64,000 nucleotides of DNA, taken from contig CAKZLB010000010.1 of NCBI GenBank assembly GCA_937124965.1, positions 94,750 through 158,749 of the forward strand, read 5' to 3'. The DNA is from an uncultured Bacteroidota bacterium (GTDB lineage Bacteria > Bacteroidota > Bacteroidia > NS11-12g > UBA9320). The position numbers and the translations under genes are program-made. Shown one piece after another: positions 17,729 through 27,490 of this stretch. The notes under the pieces are model-generated. The model searched no databases and was not told the DNA's origin. It saw nothing but the letters and a program-made list of their open reading frames with translations. How positions within the stretch are numbered: the stretch's first letter is position 1; each line of letters begins with the position of its first letter.

Positions 17729-20700
17729 TCAATGAAGAATAACACGCTGAATGTATTGAGTCCGACCAGTTTGCTGAAGCACCACGAAGTATGCCCCCGC
17801 TTGCAAATGATCTGTATGAAGCAGACTGTGTAACTCATCAATTTGTTGGACGAGAACCTCTTGCCCATACTGATTGTAAAACGTAACCGTCAATTCTGAA
17901 ACACCTTGTGGGACTCGGATGTTCAATACAGATGTTGCTGGATTCGGATACATCAGGTAAGCCGCCTCCGGGAACAAGTGTATGACTTCAACAAGATCTT
18001 TCACCGAAACATAAACAGTATCATTACCTTGGCAACCATTGCTGTCTGTAACTTGCACATAGAATTGTTCCGAGCTGTCCAGTTGGTTGCCAAAAACTAT
18101 CAATGTGTCTCCTGAAGAACCATCGCTCCACAAGTATTCTGCGTAAGGCGCGTCAGTGCTGAGATGCAAGATCTCATCCTTTTTAATGATCACGTCTTGC
18201 CCGAGGTTGGGTCGAGGTTCTGGATGTATTTCGACAAAAATTGTATCGGTCGAAGCTTCGCAACCCTGAGCACTTGTCAACAATGCGTAGTAATCTCCAG
18301 TAGTCTCGATAATGACATCGCTGGTTGTATCACCAGTATTCCACGCAAATGCATAATCCGTATTGTTTGTTTCAAGACTGTAACTCTGGCATGCCACCGT
18401 GTCGTTGCCAAGATCAAAATATGGCGACGGATAAATTTTTACATAAATGCTATCGAAATTGTCACCACAATGATTGCTACGTTTCGCCCAGTAAATGCCG
18501 GTATTTTTAACTGTTAATTGTTCCCCAGAACTTCCATTACTCCATTGATAGTCTGCATCTTTTGATGCACGCAACACAACAGAATCACAGGCAGAAGTGT
18601 CGGCCCCTAACTGAACAGCTGGAATGGTATCCAAGCTTACGAAAATGCTATCTGAAAATGTACCGCAAGCATTGGTCGCCTGTACCCAGTAATTTCCAGA
18701 CTGCTGAACGGTTGTGCGGTTACTGGTAGCGCCAGTATTCCATAAAAAACTGTCAATGGGTGCTGTAACTGTCAATGTATCATTCAAACAAAGACTAGTG
18801 TCCTTCCCTAGGTTAAGGTGTAGCATTTGTTCTACCTTAATGTTTATAGAGTCCGTTTGCACAACACACGAGTTTGTAACCTGAGCCACATACAGGCCAC
18901 TTTTGGTAACCTTGATGTTGTCTGACGAATCTCCTGTATTCCATTGGTAATGTGCACTTGGCACACCCGTTTTTAGAATTATACTGTCACAAACGGTAAG
19001 GTCAGGTCCAAGAGTGAGCGTCGTAAACTTGCTTTCCAATACACCAATAGTAGGGCTTTTGGATTCGCGCTTTTTACCTTCAATGTCTCTGGTCACATCT
19101 GGGATTGATGTTCCTGCATTGAACAACTTTCCTTCACAAATAACATAAGACGAGTCGTTAAAGAAATTTGGATCAATCGAAACGGATCTAATGTCCTTTT
19201 TGGAACTAATCCGCCAGTCTATTAGCGATTGAAGTTTTGCCCCATTAAACCCTAGGTACTTGCCTGTGGTATAATGGTCGTTATAATCAATAACATTACC
19301 TGTTAGATCAGTGCTTGTGATGTATATTGTATAGCCACCACCACGGTTGGCGAATAAGTTATTCTGAATTTCGAGGTTGTGCGAGTAATTCCCCCGAAAA
19401 ACCTTGCTCAACGTGTCGGAAGCTATAAGATCAATGGTGTTATGTAGGAATCGCAGTCGGTCACAATAATTGGTGTAAATGCCTTCGTTGTAGAGCCCAC
19501 CAGCGGCAATACTGGTATGTGGCTGAATGTAATTGTTGGCAATAATCCCTTTTTTTTCAAGAGACGACTCACAATAGTACATCTCCATTCCGCGAATAAA
19601 TGTACCCTGAATTATATTGTCGGTCACTTCTATATCATCACTGCAAATACTCATGTAGATGCCGTTGAAAGGTGTCCCAAGCTCCGCCCTTATTTCATTT
19701 CCCCGAATTTTGGGAGAGTTCTGATATTGAAGGTAAACAGAAACGTACAACTGATTCAGAAAAAGATTGCTATCCAGAACAACACCTTGCCCAAGATTAT
19801 TGACTCCACGAGCATAAACACCAAACGAACCATTTCGAAAAACACTATGGTGGAATACATTACTCGAATCGGGAGAATCGCCAGCATAAACAAGTGCCCC
19901 ATAATTCTGACTTCCAATAATTCCTGTTGGTGCATTGAATGCACAGTTTGTAAACAGGTTGTTTGAAGCAACATTGGTCAGGCGAATAGCAGTACAATAG
20001 TAATAGTTACCTTTTGGGTTGAAGGTAATATTTCGGGTGGTTACATAATCAGTCCCGTTGAAGAAGAAAATATAGTTGCTGCTTGGGTCCTTAATGGAAT
20101 AGGAAATCACGACAGAATCGCGATGGCCTTTCTCAGATTGAATTGTAATAGTATTAATTGCTGATGCACCCCGAATCTGATTCAGTTTGATTTGTTCGTT
20201 ATAGTTGCCGGTTTTAATTTTAAACACTATGGGACCACAAATTCCACGTTGGTTTAACGCTTCAGCCATGGCAGAGAGGGTTGGAAAATCAGCAGTAGAT
20301 GATCCAACGGTGTATGTTCCTGCTTCCAATGGCACAAATACGGATTCAAGGAAGAATGTATCATTGACTACAATTGTATCCCGACCTCCATTCGGTGAAG
20401 TTGTCCAGCATTTGATATCTTTTGCAGAATCAGGTCGTAGGATACTGGATGCAATGCTAAAAGTATCGGTCTCATAGGTCTTGAGAGAACCTGTCCATTT
20501 GTAGGTTAAGCTTATGCTTCCATTAATCATCAGTGGGACATTCACTTTAGAAATGGTATTGCCTCCGAAGTTTTTCATGGTTACCTGCAGTGTACTGTCA
20601 CAAGTTAAAAAGCTGGTAATGCCAGCATCATTGGTATGGGCTGGAAGGCATGCAAGGGAATAAAGTAGGCTGTCTCGAACGGTCGAATGTATGGACTTAC

Positions 20701-21604
20701 GCATTCGGTCGATTTGACCTTCGGTAAATCGATCAAAGTTGGTGCAGTAACTCATGTAGTTCTTCCGATTGTTCAACCAGTCGTAAGAACTGGTACATGG
20801 GTTGTGCGGTTGACAGTTACCTTTCCCTAGGTCAACTGATGGAGGGGTATCGCAAACTTTGTCGTCCATGGTTGAGCAATTTTTGGTGCTCGGACACGAA
20901 GAATAAGTCTGTTCGAATACGTGATACAGATTGAGTCCATGCCCTATCTCATGAGTCAAAATTGGGTTGTAATAATCGATTTTTCTAGCAGCCACTGCGG
21001 CTCCATCATACGGGTCAACTTTTGTACCAGGGAAATATGCATACCCAGCAAAGTTCACAATATTATGAACGATCCATACATTATAGTATTCGGTTGTCGG
21101 CCACTTTGATAGGTCTTTAACATCATGCTCGTAAGCGCCAGGTTGTCCTTTAAACATGGCCATACCGTAGGTACTAAATCCAGTTAAAGAAGATCCATCG
21201 ATCCGATTGATACCAGTAGTAAAGTTTCCATTTGGATCACGAACAGCCAGACAAAATCGAATTTTGGTGTCTGGTCCTGCACCAATCTTTCCAGCATAAC
21301 GATCGTTTACACCTTTAAGAGCTTCATATATCATACTATCACTGAGATTCGATCCGGCGCCTACGGATTCTCCTAAATGAATAATATGGAATACTATGGG
21401 TATGGTGATGATGGTATCCTTACTACTAATCCCTTGCTGGTCATTGTAGTGAAGAATTTCTTCCTCTAAGCGAGAAACGTCATTGCGAAAAGTTGTATCA
21501 CCAAGTTTTAAGCGGTGAATCGAATCTGCACCACAGAAATAGTCTTGAGCTAAAACTGGCAAGAAAAACAAGGTTGCCAACAGGGGTATAAACCAGCGAA
21601 CCAT
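17729..21604 (-). CDS. M43 (pappalysin-like) metalloprotease with beta-helix, Ig-like repeats and T9SS domain
   Basis: The frame opens at 21691, but the ATG at 21604 starts a clean signal peptide (MVRWFIPLLATLFFLPVLAQ), giving 1291 residues. The catalytic domain (about 70-350) has the zinc motif HEIGHGLNLYH: His218, Glu219, His222 and His228. A Met-turn lies in KNYMSYCTNF, and several Cys typical of the M43 family are present. Next come a CARDB-like segment (about 350-430) and a right-handed beta-helix (about 450-840) full of N-rich turns (TRNITFNPKGN, LTNCAFN-like). Five repeats of about 85 residues follow, of the form LGxDTxxCDSxxLxxxxxxxxYxWNTGxxxxxxxVxxSGxYxxxxTxxC. A T9SS type A domain (YLMYPNPATSVLNIRV, AGAYFVVLQQ) ends it. 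It is probably a secreted, surface-bound endopeptidase; its substrate is unknown. Confidence 0.92.
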   Translation of the reverse strand: MVRWFIPLLATLFFLPVLAQDYFCGADSIHRLKLGDTTFRNDVSRLEEEILHYNDQQGISSKDTIITIPIVFHIIHLGESVGAGSNLSDSMIYEALKGVNDRYAGKIGAGPDTKIRFCLAVRDPNGNFTTGINRIDGSSLTGFSTYGMAMFKGQPGAYEHDVKDLSKWPTTEYYNVWIVHNIVNFAGYAYFPGTKVDPYDGAAVAARKIDYYNPILTHEIGHGLNLYHVFEQTYSSCPSTKNCSTMDDKVCDTPPSVDLGKGNCQPHNPCTSSYDWLNNRKNYMSYCTNFDRFTEGQIDRMRKSIHSTVRDSLLYSLACLPAHTNDAGITSFLTCDSTLQVTMKNFGGNTISKVNVPLMINGSISLTYKWTGSLKTYETDTFSIASSILRPDSAKDIKCWTTSPNGGRDTIVVNDTFFLESVFVPLEAGTYTVGSSTADFPTLSAMAEALNQRGICGPIVFKIKTGNYNEQIKLNQIRGASAINTITIQSEKGHRDSVVISYSIKDPSSNYIFFFNGTDYVTTRNITFNPKGNYYYCTAIRLTNVASNNLFTNCAFNAPTGIIGSQNYGALVYAGDSPDSSNVFHHSVFRNGSFGVYARGVNNLGQGVVLDSNLFLNQLYVSVYLQYQNSPKIRGNEIRAELGTPFNGIYMSICSDDIEVTDNIIQGTFIRGMEMYYCESSLEKKGIIANNYIQPHTSIAAGGLYNEGIYTNYCDRLRFLHNTIDLIASDTLSKVFRGNYSHNLEIQNNLFANRGGGYTIYITSTDLTGNVIDYNDHYTTGKYLGFNGAKLQSLIDWRISSKKDIRSVSIDPNFFNDSSYVICEGKLFNAGTSIPDVTRDIEGKKRESKSPTIGVLESKFTTLTLGPDLTVCDSIILKTGVPSAHYQWNTGDSSDNIKVTKSGLYVAQVTNSCVVQTDSINIKVEQMLHLNLGKDTSLCLNDTLTVTAPIDSFLWNTGATSNRTTVQQSGNYWVQATNACGTFSDSIFVSLDTIPAVQLGADTSACDSVVLRASKDADYQWSNGSSGEQLTVKNTGIYWAKRSNHCGDNFDSIYVKIYPSPYFDLGNDTVACQSYSLETNNTDYAFAWNTGDTTSDVIIETTGDYYALLTSAQGCEASTDTIFVEIHPEPRPNLGQDVIIKKDEILHLSTDAPYAEYLWSDGSSGDTLIVFGNQLDSSEQFYVQVTDSNGCQGNDTVYVSVKDLVEVIHLFPEAAYLMYPNPATSVLNIRVPQGVSELTVTFYNQYGQEVLVQQIDELHSLLHTDHLQAGAYFVVLQQTGRTQYIQRVILH

Positions 21605-21935
21605 AGCCAAAGGTAGCCAACCTCTATTTTGAACTGAATATCTTGTAGTCATAAATCCGTCATGAATCCGTTGGTTTCTTTCACATCGCAATCGTTTATT
21701 CTCCGATACTTAGCATGAATAAAAAATGTTTACACATTGATCAATGCCTATTGGTTTAACATAAGGGAATATTAGTAACAGCTTTAACAAATACACAAGG
21801 TGTATTCCATTTATAAAGTCTATTTAAAGTTACGAAATGTTATATAACTGGATAAATATGAACCCTCATATTCTGCCTTATAAAAGCCCTAAACTATCTT
21901 GAATTTTACATTAATCAGAAATAAAACAAGATTAC

Positions 21936-24353
21936 ATGAACCGACTTTCAAAACTTATCGTTCTAATTACCTTATTTTACTTTACTTCAAATGAATCAAT
22001 GTCAACTAATTGGGCAATTGGTGTTGGTTCAACATCCAGCGATGAAGGCGTAGATATTGTCGTAGATGCTAATAGTAACACATATATAACAGGACATTTT
22101 AGTGGCACTGTAGATTTTGATCCAAGTGGCGGCACAGCGAATTTAAGTTCAAAAGGTAGTACAGATATTTTTGTAGCTAAATACGATTCAACAGGTGCAT
22201 ATGTTTGGGCAGTAGGAGTAGGTTCAACATCGTATGATTATGGAAAATCTATAGCATTGGATGGTTCTGGAAACGTGTTGATAGCGGGGTATTATCAGGG
22301 AACAGTAGATTTTAATCCAGGAAGTGGCACGACAAATTTAACGTCAAATGGGCACAACGATATTTTCATTTTAAAACTAACATCATCTGGGACATTTAGT
22401 TGGGCGATAAGTATGGGTGGGACGTCATCAGACCAAGCGTATTCAATAGCGGTAGATGGTTCAAACAATGCCTATATAACTGGAGTAATCATTGGGACTG
22501 CAGATATGGACCCAAGTGGGAGTACGGCTAACCTTACTTCTAATGGGAGTTTTGATCTGTATGTAGCCAAGTACAATTCATCAGGAGTTTATCAGTGGGC
22601 AAATAATATTGGAGGAACATCCACGGATGTTGGTTATGGTATAGCAACAGATGCATCATCTAATGTTTATGTAACCGGATATTTTCAAAGTTCAGCAGAT
22701 TTTGATCCAAGTGGTAGTACAGCGACTCTTGTTGCAAGTGGAGTTGAAAGCTATATTGCCAAGTATAACTTATCTGGAGCCTATGTTTGGGCACATGAGA
22801 TTGGAGGCAGCTCAAGTGATTATGGGTATGACGTAGCGGTAGATGGTTCAAACAATGTACTAGTAACGGGGAAGTCTAGTGGCACAGCGGATTTTGATCC
22901 AAGTGCCAGTACGCATAATTTAACCTCATCAGGTAGTACAGATGCATATATTTTAAAGTTGTCGTCTACTGGAACCTTTATATGGGCAAAAGCTTTAGGA
23001 GGTAGCTCAAGTGACGAAAGCAATGCAATCGCGATAGATCAAAATGACAACGTGTTTGCGGCTGGATCATTTTATGGTACAGTCGATTTGGATCCTGAAA
23101 TTACTACCTCAAACTCTACCAGTAATGGTGCGTACGATATTTTTACAGTTAAAATAGCTGAACCAATTGTTTGTACCGATACAAATGTATTGCCGACAGC
23201 TCTCAGTACAACTTATACTGGTAGTTATTGTAATACAAACACCAGCACAGGTTGGACTCATTACTGCTCATCTGATGACGAACTTCTACTCTCACTGAAA
23301 ATTGGAAGTTCTGGAGCGATTGTCGATGCAGATTCTGTTCGGCTAAAACTAGGCAGTAGTTCCGTTTTTTCTTCAACAGAAACTGGAGGTATGATTGGAA
23401 ATACAGATGGTTATTCAATTATTGATAGAAGATGGGACGTAACCCCGACGACACAACCAAGTAATGGAAATGTGGGTGTACAATATAATTTCACGAACGA
23501 CGAATATGATGACATTGTTTCGGCACTAGCTGGTTTAGCTAGTCCTAGCACAATTGATACAGTTACCCAATTAAACATGTTTAAAGCAACTGCTGGAAGT
23601 GCATTTGCGGATCCACATACGGTTTCAGGTATAGTTTTACATGATAGCAATGTCCCAGGTACAACACATTGGATGCACTCAATTCACGGCACAGAAGATC
23701 ATATTGCTGAATTCGAGGTAGCTACTTTTTCTGGTGGTGGAGGCGGAGGCGGTGGCGGTGGCGGTGGAGGAAGTGGTCCTGCGCCGTTGCCAGTAGAACT
23801 AATCCAGTTTGATGCCACTGCAATAGATAACAAACAAGCAATTTTGAACTGGACGACTGCAAGTGAAACCAACAACAGTCATTTTGTTGTTGAAAGAAGC
23901 TACTCGGGAGTCAATTTTAGACCTATTCATTATGAAATTGGAGCTGGAAATTCGTATAACATGACTATATACGAATACATTGACCAAGATATTGAGAACA
24001 ATCCAAGCTTAGTCTATTACAGATTAAAGCAAGTCGATATGGATGGTTCATTCGAGTATTCTGAAGTTAAGAGTGTACGTTTTACACGAGAAAGCAACGA
24101 TAAGGTTGGGACAGTATTGCCAAATCCATTCAATAATCAATTAACCGTAATTGTTTCATCACAAGTAGTCGATATAATACAGGTTGATATTTTTGACGTA
24201 ATGGGACATAAGGTATTCACATCAGAATTGGTTTCTGAGAGAGGCAACGACAGACATTCTGTTGATGTTAGGCATTTGCAAAAAGGATCATATACATTGG
24301 TTTTGACTTCACCTATGCAAAGTCAATGCATACAAATCATTAAAGTTGAGTAG
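21936..24353 (+). CDS. SBBP beta-propeller protein with poly-Gly linker and T9SS domain
   Basis: An 805-residue protein with a signal peptide (MNRLSKLIVLITLFYFTS). Seven SBBP-type repeats of about 55 residues (residues about 25-405) each read WAIGVGSTSSDEGVDIVVDA..NTYITGHFSGTVDFDPSG, with the TVDFDP motif near the end of each unit; together they likely form a seven-bladed propeller. A domain with several Cys and SSDDELLLSLKIGSSG follows (about 415-595), then 13 consecutive Gly residues as a linker. An FN3-like region with PLPVELIQFDATAIDNKQAI and WTTASETNNSHFVVERS is common next to Bacteroidota sorting signals. A T9SS type A domain (VLPNPFNNQLTVIV, QKGSYTLVL) ends the protein. No catalytic motif is visible; adhesion is a guess. 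Confidence 0.88.
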   Translation: MNRLSKLIVLITLFYFTSNESMSTNWAIGVGSTSSDEGVDIVVDANSNTYITGHFSGTVDFDPSGGTANLSSKGSTDIFVAKYDSTGAYVWAVGVGSTSYDYGKSIALDGSGNVLIAGYYQGTVDFNPGSGTTNLTSNGHNDIFILKLTSSGTFSWAISMGGTSSDQAYSIAVDGSNNAYITGVIIGTADMDPSGSTANLTSNGSFDLYVAKYNSSGVYQWANNIGGTSTDVGYGIATDASSNVYVTGYFQSSADFDPSGSTATLVASGVESYIAKYNLSGAYVWAHEIGGSSSDYGYDVAVDGSNNVLVTGKSSGTADFDPSASTHNLTSSGSTDAYILKLSSTGTFIWAKALGGSSSDESNAIAIDQNDNVFAAGSFYGTVDLDPEITTSNSTSNGAYDIFTVKIAEPIVCTDTNVLPTALSTTYTGSYCNTNTSTGWTHYCSSDDELLLSLKIGSSGAIVDADSVRLKLGSSSVFSSTETGGMIGNTDGYSIIDRRWDVTPTTQPSNGNVGVQYNFTNDEYDDIVSALAGLASPSTIDTVTQLNMFKATAGSAFADPHTVSGIVLHDSNVPGTTHWMHSIHGTEDHIAEFEVATFSGGGGGGGGGGGGGSGPAPLPVELIQFDATAIDNKQAILNWTTASETNNSHFVVERSYSGVNFRPIHYEIGAGNSYNMTIYEYIDQDIENNPSLVYYRLKQVDMDGSFEYSEVKSVRFTRESNDKVGTVLPNPFNNQLTVIVSSQVVDIIQVDIFDVMGHKVFTSELVSERGNDRHSVDVRHLQKGSYTLVLTSPMQSQCIQIIKVE
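23733..23771 (+). repeat. In-frame glycine-codon tract
   Basis: Thirteen consecutive GGN codons, mixing GGT, GGC and GGA, encode a poly-Gly linker between the middle domain and the FN3-like region. The partly repeated GGCGGT units make it prone to slippage in steps of 3 or 6 bp, which would change linker length without breaking the frame. Confidence 0.85.
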
Positions 24354-24578
24354 CTTTATCGTAGTGAGGTGGGTAATATCCCAAAATATGTTGACGAGTA
24401 AAAAGGAGGAACCACTCATAAAAGAAATAGCGAGCTAAATGACCTAAACCCTCATAAGTAGAGGTATTCTAAAAGCCGTGTATTGCATGAAAGTTGTGTT
24501 GGTTATGACGAATAGGCAAACTTACAGTTGCTTATGAAGGGGTGATTAATTAGAGGCTCGTTTATTGAAATTTCTAAT

Positions 24579-24603
24579 AACCTGAGTTCGATTATTATTT
24601 ATG
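24579..24603 (-). mobile_element. Solo end of the MITE-like element (relic)
   Basis: These 25 bp are identical to the reverse complement of the right end of the element at 32809-33073 (33049-33073): AACCTGAGTTCGAT followed by TATTATTTATG. Similarity stops there, so only one terminus is present. It lies in the gap between two convergent T9SS-protein genes. Confidence 0.75.
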
Positions 24604-24654
24604 TTTTCTCCCTACTAAGTATCAATTGTACAGTTTAGATCCGTGATTCCAATT

Positions 24655-27030
24655 TTATTTAATGATCATAATATTCATCAGTACACGGTTTTTACAACCA
24701 TCAATGGCAATAAAATAAACTCCGCTCGGCAGATTGATTGGAATTTTCGTTTCTCCAGAGCTTAAAGTTTCACGTAATACTACCTCGCCAATATTGTTGG
24801 AAATGGTTGCAATTTGTTTGGAGGTGCAATCACCACGAAGGTCAGCTATGGTTAATTCGTTAATTACAGGGTTGGGATAAATTGCCCAATCCTTATTCGT
24901 TGACACGAAATTGTGGCTCAGAGGTTTCGAATTAACATTAAAAAAAGCCGTATCTGTCGCACTTAAATGGTACGCAACTACATAACCATTATAAAGACTA
25001 TCTTTAGTCCGTGAGTATTCATGTTGGGCAGTATAACCGTGTGCTGTGTCTCCATCTCCAAAGTGCCAAATTAGAGAATCGTAACAATAATAATGTGCTT
25101 GGAAGTAATAGGTTGACAACCCATAGTGACTAATGTCAATTGGATAGGCAAGAATCGGCTTCGGGTCTACATAATATGTAAATTCATCTGTGATTGTGTC
25201 ACAACCTGGGATTTCAATGCGGTAAGAATAGGTTATTGATGAATCTGGCCAAGTTCTGAAAGTGTAATGGTTGGTGGAATCAAAAAGATAGGTAGTTGGA
25301 GTCCAGGTATAAGTTGCTCCAGGGGTAAATCCCAATGTGATGATTACGGTTTCATGGCATAAACTGGAGTCAGATGTAATCTTATTTGGTTTGAAATGTT
25401 CAATAACCAAATGAAATGAGTCGATGACATTTTGTATGGTATCAAGTAGTCTATAGGTTGTTGTTTTATTTGGTTTAAACGTCGTTTTATTATTAGCTGT
25501 ATCAATGGTCACAGTTGACGATGGCTGCCAATTGCTTTGATTGCCGTTTCCACACGAATTTAAAACAAACTGATCCCCACAATTTATCTTCATTTCGCGT
25601 CCATTTAGTGATTTTGAAACACAAAGTTCATGAATTCCTAGTGTTGGGGTGTAAGGTCTAATTGTAGAGTCGAAGTCTATCAACACTTGAGGGATGTGCT
25701 TGCCTTTCTCAATGAGTAATGGATTCGTAGCATATCCTTGGGCATTATACATAGGGTCATAATTGTACGGATGTTTATCACGATCACCACCCACTGGATA
25801 ATAATTATTATGACTAAAATCGTGAAACAAGAACCCATAATCAGGGTTGGTTCTAAAGAGATTATTATATGCTTTGAAGTCACCATGTCCGTAACCCAAT
25901 TTCAACGTTTCTTCGCAATTGTTGTTAAACATAAAAAGATCAGAAAAGCCATTGGAAACATTACCACCGACTATATTATTGTAAACGTACACCTTCGTGG
26001 AGAAAGAGAAATACAACCCGCCATACAATTTATTGTTTGTGAATGTACATGGACCTCTACTGAATTCAAGACTGCCATAAGTAATGTTTCCTTCAATCAG
26101 GGTGTGGACATAGTTAGTAAAGTCGCCAGTACCATGGAATTCATTCCCTTGGATGAGTCGTGGGTTAAAATCTTGAAGTTCAAACGATGACCCAATGAAG
26201 TTGTTAAGAATGTAAGGCGTTGAAATATCAATTTCTAAATTTTCTCTTTCTAATGTATCTCTGAAACTACAAAATTGTAGTGTATCCAAATTTTCAATGT
26301 CAACGTTGTGATAAGCGATGTTTCTACCGAAATAAATCTTACCATTATAGCTAACGCTGAGGTCAATTTGAGACAAAAATGTATTATCATATACCTCAAG
26401 TAAGGTGGTATGATAATCGCTTCTAAGGGAGTATAAACCCTTATTAAACACTTTATTCCCACTACAGATTAAGCCACTACGACCTTCAATTGTTATTCCA
26501 TATCCATTGCCTAATAGAACGTTATTAGTCAATTTCGGTGGATTGGAATCGTAATTGGATCCTTTTACGAAAATACAGGATGCTTGGTGATCTTGAACAC
26601 TATCATTGCTCTTAATAATACAGTTACTGACCACACTGCTCATGGCTTGACTCAAGTACAGAGTGCATTGCTTTCGGTCAATAGCTTCAGAATACATAAT
26701 AATCCTGTCCACGACAACATGACTCCCGCTGATACTAATAGCCGATGATAATCCGTAACCAACAAAGTAAACGTCCATAGTGTCCTTTGATTCAGGACGA
26801 ATGGTCAAAGAGTCAATGAATAAATTTAAACTAGGATAAATCCCAGGTTTGAATTCAAGGGTAATCTGACCTTGGGTCGTTGAGTCCCTAAAAGCAAGAT
26901 AGACGCTATCCATATTCATGAAATCAGCTGTGCTATCACCCACAGTATATATTCCTTGGTATTGTGCAAACCCCGTCGTATTTGTTAGGAATGGTATTAG
27001 GAAAATCAGGAGAATATGAATGGTTTTCAT
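24655..27030 (-). CDS. Beta-helix/PKD T9SS surface protein
   Basis: The frame is open to 27093, but the ATG at 27030 starts a signal peptide (MKTIHILLIFLIPFLTNTTG), giving 791 residues. It opens with GIYTVGDSTADFMNMDSVYLAF, a motif preceding many Bacteroidota beta-helix domains; the 17729 protein has the similar TYTVGSSTADFPTLSAMAEAL. Residues about 60-460 form a right-handed beta-helix (VVSNCIIKSND, LTNNVLLGNG, LICSGNKVFNKG). A region with three Cys (about 485-620) follows, then a PKD-like domain with LIWHFGDGDTAHGYTAQHEY (about 640-710). The C-terminus is T9SS type A (WAIYPNPVINELTI, SGVYFIAIDG). Beta-helices are used for carbohydrate binding or cleavage in other proteins, but no catalytic residues can be assigned. 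Confidence 0.87.
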   Translation of the reverse strand: MKTIHILLIFLIPFLTNTTGFAQYQGIYTVGDSTADFMNMDSVYLAFRDSTTQGQITLEFKPGIYPSLNLFIDSLTIRPESKDTMDVYFVGYGLSSAISISGSHVVVDRIIMYSEAIDRKQCTLYLSQAMSSVVSNCIIKSNDSVQDHQASCIFVKGSNYDSNPPKLTNNVLLGNGYGITIEGRSGLICSGNKVFNKGLYSLRSDYHTTLLEVYDNTFLSQIDLSVSYNGKIYFGRNIAYHNVDIENLDTLQFCSFRDTLERENLEIDISTPYILNNFIGSSFELQDFNPRLIQGNEFHGTGDFTNYVHTLIEGNITYGSLEFSRGPCTFTNNKLYGGLYFSFSTKVYVYNNIVGGNVSNGFSDLFMFNNNCEETLKLGYGHGDFKAYNNLFRTNPDYGFLFHDFSHNNYYPVGGDRDKHPYNYDPMYNAQGYATNPLLIEKGKHIPQVLIDFDSTIRPYTPTLGIHELCVSKSLNGREMKINCGDQFVLNSCGNGNQSNWQPSSTVTIDTANNKTTFKPNKTTTYRLLDTIQNVIDSFHLVIEHFKPNKITSDSSLCHETVIITLGFTPGATYTWTPTTYLFDSTNHYTFRTWPDSSITYSYRIEIPGCDTITDEFTYYVDPKPILAYPIDISHYGLSTYYFQAHYYCYDSLIWHFGDGDTAHGYTAQHEYSRTKDSLYNGYVVAYHLSATDTAFFNVNSKPLSHNFVSTNKDWAIYPNPVINELTIADLRGDCTSKQIATISNNIGEVVLRETLSSGETKIPINLPSGVYFIAIDGCKNRVLMNIMIIK

Positions 27031-27490
27031 GGTATGTCCGAAGATAAGATTTTTTTCGTGTAATGGTATATTGGATAAAACACTCAGGCCCATTTAATAC
27101 CAAAAATGATCAGTTTTATCATGATGATATATTAAATGAAAAAAACTGTACTTTGGACCTTACGGCTTTTTCAAGCTTACTCTTCAAATAAACTGAAATG
27201 GTGGGAAGTTGCAAAACATGTTGAATTGACTTTAATAAGTAGCTCTAAAATTTGATATAACGCAGCTTCCCTCAATCACAAAACTTATACGGTGTATAAT
27301 CCTTATTTTACACCCAAAATAAAAGCGTCAACCGAAGTTAAATGACCACCAGATAGCCAGACAATAAATGCGTTGAATTTTTAAATTTGACATAACTTTA
27401 CGCTGAAGCATTAAAGTAGAAAACGTACTAAACGCTATTCGTACAACTATTTCTATGACAGAACTGTCTTTGTATTAACACAACACTGTA
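27031..27490. other. Divergent intergenic region
   Basis: About 460 bp between two divergent surface-protein genes. Apart from a candidate plus-strand promoter at 27373-27400, it is plain AT-rich DNA with no gene, terminator or repeat that I can support. Confidence 0.5.
27373..27400 (+). promoter_or_regulatory. Candidate promoter for the IgGFc-binding-like gene
   Basis: TTG (27373-27375), 17 bp, then TAACTTTA (27393-27400), which matches TAnnTTTG at all but the last position. The ATG lies about 85 bp after the predicted start of transcription. Confidence 0.45.

Noticed and set aside
19517..19966. 149-codon plus-strand open frame
   Set aside because: Antisense to the beta-helix part of the M43 protease gene; no recognisable features.
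24421..24530. Possible group II intron remnant (AAAAGCCGTG followed by GCATGAAAGTTG)
   Set aside because: It recalls the GCCGTGTG..GAAA.. region near intron ends, but the stems do not pair and no reverse transcriptase or domain V is present.
25738..26190. 150-codon plus-strand open frame
   Set aside because: Antisense to the beta-helix/PKD gene; composition is that of a shadow frame.
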